DNA of 64,000 nucleotides, taken from NCBI GenBank assembly GCA_037951105.1, contig JBAMJV010002944.1, positions 185,500 to 249,499 of the forward strand. Direction: 5' to 3'. Shown here piece by piece: positions 63,495-64,000 of the stretch. The notes beneath the pieces were generated by a model. That model was not told the origin of the DNA, did not search any database, and was given only the letters and a program-made list of their open reading frames with translations. Positions within the stretch are counted from its first letter, which is position 1. Each line of letters begins with the position of its first letter. The position numbers were made by a program, and so were the translations under genes. This stretch comes from Echinarachnius parma. Its lineage: Eukaryota; Echinodermata; Echinoidea; Clypeasteroida; Echinarachniidae.

Positions 63495-63495
<1 letters not shown>

Positions 63496-63629
63496 ATGGG
63501 GTCCCCTAGAAATCTGTTGTTTTGTTCGGGTGTTTTTTTTTTAATAGTTAGTGTGCCACAGCCTATTTCTAGTTCTGAATTTAAAATCTCCATGTGGGAA
63601 AGCTGCCAGAAAGCTGGTCATGTTATTGT

Positions 63630-63800
63630 AGACACATACACACACAAACACATGACACATCAACATACATACATGTAGGCCTACAAACATACAAACACAT
63701 ACACATACTATCACACATACATACACAAATGTATACAAACACACACACAAATGCACAGACATACAAACACGCATACATATACACACACACACCAACAAAA
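63630..63800. repeat. ACA/CATACA microsatellite
   Basis: Imperfect acacacaaacaca and catacatacaca repeats. Cys/Val-rich or Thr/His-rich open frames on both strands come from this low complexity. Confidence 0.9.
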
Positions 63801-64000
63801 TAAACGATGCAATGAGATCTCAGTTTGATCTAAATTTTAATTACACCTTAAATTAAATAACTGCCTTTGTTACCTACAATTTTTAAAAATATCAAAGCTA
63901 ATTTATATTATATAATGGCAAGGATTCATAAAACGTTCTGTTGATTAACTATATATATGGTCATTTTCACAATCAATAGTATAAAAAGTGGTACAAAGGG

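Noticed and set aside
63541-63803. Cys/Val-rich frame resembling a secreted peptide
   Set aside because: Entirely produced by an ACA/CATACA microsatellite.
1-64000. tRNA, rRNA or other structured RNA genes
   Set aside because: No cloverleaf-like or rRNA-like segment was recognised by eye; a covariance-model search would be needed to exclude them firmly.

Overview
The window looks like nuclear DNA of a marine deuterostome invertebrate, most likely an echinoderm, though the sequence alone does not fix the species. Reasons: about one third GC, short exons with GT..AG introns, one recognisable animal gene spread over 30 kb, and introns crowded with small inverted-repeat transposons, tandem arrays, LINE tails and long poly-G/poly-C runs. 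There is no bacterial-style gene packing. Almost all other open frames are chance or repeat-driven.

The one host gene runs on the minus strand from a start codon at 39333 down to at least 9586. It encodes a far upstream element-binding protein (FUBP/KHSRP family). I could place 20 coding exons with consistent splice phases (about 697 residues): an N-terminal helix, four KH domains, a Gly/Arg-rich linker, a Gly/Pro-rich stretch and a Gln/Tyr-rich tail with W/Y-rich motifs. The last few codons lie in an unassigned exon left of 9586; one candidate is at 1584-1598. Two splice sites are duplicated in frame (a tandem donor in exon 2 and a NAGNAG acceptor in exon 17). One exon is a 24-nt microexon. 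Exon 18 is surrounded by decayed copies of its own ends.

Region by region: 1-9585 is AT-rich non-coding DNA (3' side of the gene) with MITEs and two local duplications. 9586-39333 is the FUBP gene, whose introns hold hAT-like elements with 7-9 bp target duplications, foldback palindromes, a 7-copy array of about 149 bp inside a foldback, and minisatellites. 39334-43433 is the upstream region, with a 5'-truncated LINE flanked by a 13-bp target duplication and a foldback element carrying a second element. 43434-59597 is a four-level nest of mobile elements. 59598-64000 is mainly decayed LINE tails, a poly-G-edged MITE and microsatellites.

The nest is the most striking structure. A minus-strand LTR element with 244-bp LTRs (43434-59597) was entered by a younger Ty3/gypsy-type element with 1.4-kb LTRs (45398-57474). 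Its pol region was entered by a 3.7-kb terminal-inverted-repeat element made largely of a 60-bp satellite and other CCAACGTTGG repeats (51530-55275). That element in turn holds the remains of another LTR element (about 52996-54010). Target duplications and LTR divergence agree with this order. The satellite-bearing inverted-repeat element is the best candidate for something not well described. No new enzyme or defence system was seen.
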